Assembly: GCA_009701105.1 (NCBI GenBank)
Contig: WLKU01000015.1
Location: 1 to 15,798, forward strand
Length of the DNA: 15,798 nucleotides
DNA from: Actinomycetota bacterium
GTDB taxonomy: Bacteria > Actinomycetota > Acidimicrobiia > Acidimicrobiales > Ilumatobacteraceae
Reading direction: 5' to 3'
Below, one piece after another: positions 13,366 to 15,798 of this stretch; within the stretch, counting starts at the first letter, position 1; every line of letters starts with the position of its first letter. Position numbers and translations under genes: made by a program. The notes beneath the pieces are model-generated. The model saw nothing but the letters and a program-made list of their open reading frames with translations. It was not told where the DNA came from and did not search any database.

Positions 13366-13824
13366 TTAAGCACGTGCCTTTGCGAGTGCTGCCTGACTGC
13401 GAAGCAGCAACAGCGTAGGAATCTTGCTTGCCGCCGCAGACAACGGTGTACCACTTGCGTCCGTTGTTGACTGAGGTGCAGACTCAGCGCTCTTTGGCAC
13501 CATCGCCAATAGCTCTTCAGTCGACTTTGGGGCCATGCCAGGCTTCCAGTATTGATACAGATCTTCGACAACTTTGGCCAAACCATCGTTGCTCGCACCA
13601 TCAGCCACATCCACGGTGATCACATTGGAATACACATGCACCGCGCTCACTTTGCCCGTTGCAAACAACCGCTGTGCCAGCACATCTGCAGGCTTGACGC
13701 CATTTGCAGCCGAGATGTTTGCGTATCGCTCGTGGCCCTGACCGGTCAGCGAACGGTTGATCTCAAAACGAACCCGACCAGGTGTTGCAGATGGCTTTTG
13801 GACGACGGAAACAGGTTGACCCAT
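13366..13824 (-). CDS. Nfu/NifU N-terminal-domain-like protein
   Basis: A 152-residue protein. Residues about 15-95 resemble the Nfu N-terminal domain: GRVRFEINRSL, then YANISAANGVKPADVLAQRLFATGKVSAVHVYSNVITV, the pattern of a strand, an SA-rich turn, a helix ending in LF-x3-G-V, and a second strand. In iron-sulfur scaffold Nfu proteins this domain is followed by a CxxC domain that holds the cluster; here that is absent and the rest is an Ala/Ser-rich tail of low complexity. It therefore probably has no scaffold activity alone and may bind a partner. A TAGTCT hexamer (13837-13832, minus strand) lies seven bases before the ATG, suggesting leaderless expression. It diverges from the acyl-CoA dehydrogenase gene. 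The domain call is by pattern and moderately secure. Confidence 0.6.
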   Translation of the reverse strand: MGQPVSVVQKPSATPGRVRFEINRSLTGQGHERYANISAANGVKPADVLAQRLFATGKVSAVHVYSNVITVDVADGASNDGLAKVVEDLYQYWKPGMAPKSTEELLAMVPKSAESAPQSTTDASGTPLSAAASKIPTLLLLRSQAALAKARA

Positions 13825-13831
13825 GGGCTAG

Positions 13832-13837
13832 AGACTA
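13832..13837 (-). promoter_or_regulatory. Putative leaderless -10 (TAGTCT) of the Nfu-like gene
   Basis: Minus-strand TAGTCT is followed by seven bases and the ATG at 13824. This is the same geometry as other promoters in the window; no -35 is evident. Confidence 0.4.
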
Positions 13838-13873
13838 GTTGACTCGCCTTCGCCCAAACCATATTGCGCCAAC

Positions 13874-13879
13874 TATCTT
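13874..13879 (+). promoter_or_regulatory. Putative leaderless -10 (TATCTT) of the acyl-CoA dehydrogenase gene
   Basis: TATCTT lies seven bases before the ATG at 13887. This supports that ATG over the in-frame TTG at 13839, which would place the promoter inside the gene. Confidence 0.45.
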
Positions 13880-13886
13880 TGACACT

Positions 13887-15152
13887 ATGACATCTGTACC
13901 TATTTCTGTAGAAGATTTCGCAGCGTCGGCCCGCAAGTTTCTTGAGGCCAACGCCGAGCGCAAACAAGTCAAAACCAAGTTCACGTGGGGTGAGGGCACC
14001 GACAACGTGTCGATGTTTGAAGAGCGCAGTCGCGACGCCGAAGCCGAGATGCTGGCCAAAGCAAAAGACTGGCAGTCCAAGCGTTTTGATGCAGGCTTTG
14101 CATGGATCACTGGGCCAAAAGAGTTCGGTGGTGCAGGTTTGACGCCAGTGCATGAGCGCGCATACAACGCAGTCGAGCGCGAGTACCGCACCGCGCCACT
14201 TGGCGCATTTCAAATTGGCCTCGGCATGGTTGCACCAACAATTTTTGCTCATGCATCCGATGCCGCTAAGGCAAAATACCTCAAAGCAATGTGGCGTGCC
14301 GACATTGTGGCCTGTCAGTTGTTTTCAGAGCCTGGCGCAGGCAGCGACTTGGCTTCACTTCAAGCAAAGGCCGAGCGCGATGGCGACGAGTGGCGTATCA
14401 CTGGCCAAAAAGTGTGGACATCTGGTGCTCAGTTTTCCGACATCGGAGAAATCATTTGTCGTACCGATGCATCGCTGCCAAAACACAAAGGTCTCACCGG
14501 TTTCATTGTCGACATGCACGCGCCTGGCGTCGAAATTCGCCCACTTCGCCAAATGACAGGTGGAGCAAGCTTCAACGAAGTGTTCTTCAACGAAGTGCGA
14601 GTGCCCGACGATCACCGTCTTGGCGATGTCAATAATGGCTGGAACGTCGCGCTCACCACGCTCATGAACGAGCGCGCATCCATCGGCGCAGCCGACTCTG
14701 GCGAAAACAACATCCACACTCGCCTCGTTGCCATGATCCGTCATTATGAGCTAGATAAAGACCCAATCGTGCGCGACATGCTCGCCGACCTTTACATCAA
14801 CTCTCGTGTTGCAGGCTTTACGAGCCAACGCGCCACCGACAAAATGCGCGCTGGTCAATTGCCAGGGCCCGAGATGTCAATTGGCAAGATGGCCCTCGTC
14901 AACAACCAAAAGCGTCTCAACGATCTCGTTGCACAAATCCTTGGTGCAAAGCTTGTTGTCGACACCGGCGAGTGGGGCACGTATGCATGGAGTCAGCTAT
15001 TGCTCGGCGCACCGGGCATGCGCATTGCAGGCGGTTCAGATGAAGTGATGCGCAATATCGTTGGCGAGCGTGTGCTCGGGTTGCCAAAAGATGTTGGTAT
15101 CGACTCCAAGTCGCCATTCCGCGACATCAAGGTCGGCACCCAAAAGGCCTAG
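13887..15152 (+). CDS. Acyl-CoA dehydrogenase
   Basis: A 421-residue FAD enzyme predicted to make the alpha-beta double bond in an acyl-CoA and pass electrons to ETF. The FAD/substrate segment CQLFSEPGAGSDLA (143-156), the beta-domain KVWTSGA (175-181) and the C-terminal GGSDEVMRNIVGERVLGLP (382-400) are family signatures. At the place where medium-chain enzymes carry the catalytic glutamate (EGT) there is a glycine, so the base is more likely Glu262 in LMNERASIG, the position used by isovaleryl- and long-chain-type enzymes; this is inference. The chain length of the substrate cannot be read. The ATG at 13887 is chosen as it begins the conserved domain and follows a -10 hexamer. It is monocistronic between a divergent gene and the toxin-antitoxin operator, which begins 8 bases after its stop. 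Confidence 0.93.
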   Translation: MTSVPISVEDFAASARKFLEANAERKQVKTKFTWGEGTDNVSMFEERSRDAEAEMLAKAKDWQSKRFDAGFAWITGPKEFGGAGLTPVHERAYNAVEREYRTAPLGAFQIGLGMVAPTIFAHASDAAKAKYLKAMWRADIVACQLFSEPGAGSDLASLQAKAERDGDEWRITGQKVWTSGAQFSDIGEIICRTDASLPKHKGLTGFIVDMHAPGVEIRPLRQMTGGASFNEVFFNEVRVPDDHRLGDVNNGWNVALTTLMNERASIGAADSGENNIHTRLVAMIRHYELDKDPIVRDMLADLYINSRVAGFTSQRATDKMRAGQLPGPEMSIGKMALVNNQKRLNDLVAQILGAKLVVDTGEWGTYAWSQLLLGAPGMRIAGGSDEVMRNIVGERVLGLPKDVGIDSKSPFRDIKVGTQKA

Positions 15153-15160
15153 TGGTTCAT

Positions 15161-15188
15161 CATGATGTCGTGATATCATGACATCATG
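15161..15188 (+). promoter_or_regulatory. Palindromic operator-promoter of the toxin-antitoxin operon
   Basis: A 28-base inverted repeat centred at 15174.5: arms CATGATGTC (15161-15169) and GACATCATG (15180-15188) around TGATATCA (15171-15178), with one mismatched pair (15170/15179). It contains an extended -10, TGATATCAT (15171-15179), and its last three bases are the antitoxin ATG. Binding of a ribbon-helix-helix antitoxin here would block both RNA polymerase and the start codon region. With six bases between -10 and ATG the mRNA would be leaderless. Confidence 0.8.
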
Positions 15189-15395
15189 CCAAAGCAAACA
15201 ACCGTCAGACTCCCCGATGACCTTGCCGACAAAGTCGAAACAGTCGCGCGCGCAAAAGGCACAAGCGTTAATCAATTCATCATTGATTCGCTAGTAATTG
15301 AAATTGATCGTGTCCGTAAAGACACCAAGTTTATGAATCGCGTCAAACAGCTCGCAGAGCGTGATCGCGAAATACTTGATGAACTCGCCAGGTGA
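15186..15395 (+). CDS. Ribbon-helix-helix antitoxin
   Basis: A 69-residue protein with an Arc/CopG-type N-terminus: the strand TTVRLPDDL (residues 5-13) followed by two helices, KVETVARAKG and SVNQFIIDSLVIEID, the standard DNA-binding ribbon-helix-helix. The highly charged C-terminal part (from about residue 43) would be the flexible segment that wraps the toxin. It overlaps the toxin start by four bases (GTGA) and is preceded by a palindrome that ends in its own ATG, so autorepression is very likely. Doc toxins are classically paired with Phd antitoxins, not ribbon-helix-helix ones, so this is an alternative pairing. The antitoxin role is inferred from context and size. Confidence 0.85.
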   Translation: MPKQTTVRLPDDLADKVETVARAKGTSVNQFIIDSLVIEIDRVRKDTKFMNRVKQLAERDREILDELAR

Positions 15396-15793
15396 GATAC
15401 CTCACGCTTGCTGAAGCGTTAGTTATCGCGCAAGAAGTTACTGGACTTGATGCATCAACACTCGCCAATGCATCACGCGTAGATCTGCTTGACTCAGCAC
15501 TTCATGCACCACAAGCTGGTTCTGGCGACACCGATTTTTATCCCGACTTTTTTGATAAGGCAGCGGTTCTGTGTTCAAGAATTTCACACAACCACGCACT
15601 TCCCGACGGCAACAAGCGACTTTCTTGGATGTGTCTTGTCGTCTTCTGCGACATCAACGGTTGGCAGTTAAACGTTGCAACTAATGATGCCACCCAAATG
15701 ATGATTGAACTCGCTGCGGGAACTGTCAGCGAGCCCGAACTTGCCGTATGGATTTGTGAACGCTGCGTGAGCAACGACGGCTACTGGGATTAG
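15392..15793 (+). CDS. doc: Doc/Fic-family toxin
   Basis: A 133-residue protein with the Doc opening MRYLTLAEALVIAQEVTG and the Fic core His68-A-L-P-Asp72-Gly-Asn-Lys-Arg76. The lysine after GN is the Doc type; phage P1 Doc, which has HxFxDANKR, phosphorylates elongation factor Tu rather than adding AMP. The phenylalanine of HxFx is Leu70 here, a tolerated hydrophobic change. The length matches P1 Doc (126 residues) and the protein appears complete. The GTG start overlaps the antitoxin stop by four bases, giving coupled translation and tying toxin level to antitoxin level. No terminator is visible before the window end. Confidence 0.9.
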   Translation: MRYLTLAEALVIAQEVTGLDASTLANASRVDLLDSALHAPQAGSGDTDFYPDFFDKAAVLCSRISHNHALPDGNKRLSWMCLVVFCDINGWQLNVATNDATQMMIELAAGTVSEPELAVWICERCVSNDGYWD

Positions 15794-15798
15794 CGCGA

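Noticed and set aside
13746..14252. 168-codon minus-strand open frame opposite the acyl-CoA dehydrogenase start
   Set aside because: It overlaps two real genes and has no recognisable motif.
15252..15400. Classification of the small protein as a Phd-type antitoxin
   Set aside because: The N-terminus has the ribbon-helix-helix TTVRLP strand and two helices rather than the Phd/YefM fold.

Overview
This window of about 15.8 kb is almost entirely coding, with no gap above 100 bases, no RNA gene, no insertion sequence and no CRISPR array. The gene set suggests an actinobacterium, most likely of the Acidimicrobiia/Ilumatobacter type. The clues are an ImuA'-ImuB-DnaE2 mutasome under GAAC-N4-GTTC (actinobacterial LexA) boxes, a DUF3039 protein, an FmdB zinc ribbon, frequent GTG starts, and many genes whose start codon sits 6-7 bases after a TANNNT -10 hexamer, which indicates leaderless mRNAs. 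The taxonomic call is inference.

Layout. Bases 1-3587 (minus strand) hold a surface-glycan operon read right to left: three family-4 glycosyltransferases in tight succession, then the beginning of an unidentified gene cut by the window edge. Diverging from it, 3614-5853 (plus strand) carries GDP-L-fucose synthase, a rhomboid protease and a small RadC-like protein without the metal motif. At 5850-6380 lie an FmdB-type zinc ribbon and a DUF3039 zinc protein, divergent over only 18 bases.

Bases 6417-13302 (minus strand) form the most interesting block. Read right to left it contains a CarH-like adenosylcobalamin photoreceptor with a complete ligand set, then imuA', imuB, a Nudix hydrolase and dnaE2. 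Two LexA-type boxes sit in front of imuA' and dnaE2. They share 19 identical bases and identical distances to a -10 hexamer and to the start codon. The dnaE2 box is embedded in the last codons of the Nudix gene. Between the photoreceptor gene and the imuA' SOS promoter is an array of TAT[CT][TA]GGC cores with an exact 11-base period, the architecture reported for CarH operators, ending next to the expected -35 position. The main hypothesis is that mutagenic translesion synthesis here is controlled both by DNA damage (LexA) and by light/B12 (CarH-like protein).

Bases 13366-15152 hold a standalone Nfu N-domain-like protein and a divergent acyl-CoA dehydrogenase. Bases 15161-15793 hold a toxin-antitoxin module: a ribbon-helix-helix antitoxin and a Doc/Fic-type toxin, with a 28-base near-perfect palindromic operator that contains both the -10 and the antitoxin start codon.

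All protein assignments come from motif recognition by eye. No database search or structure prediction was run.
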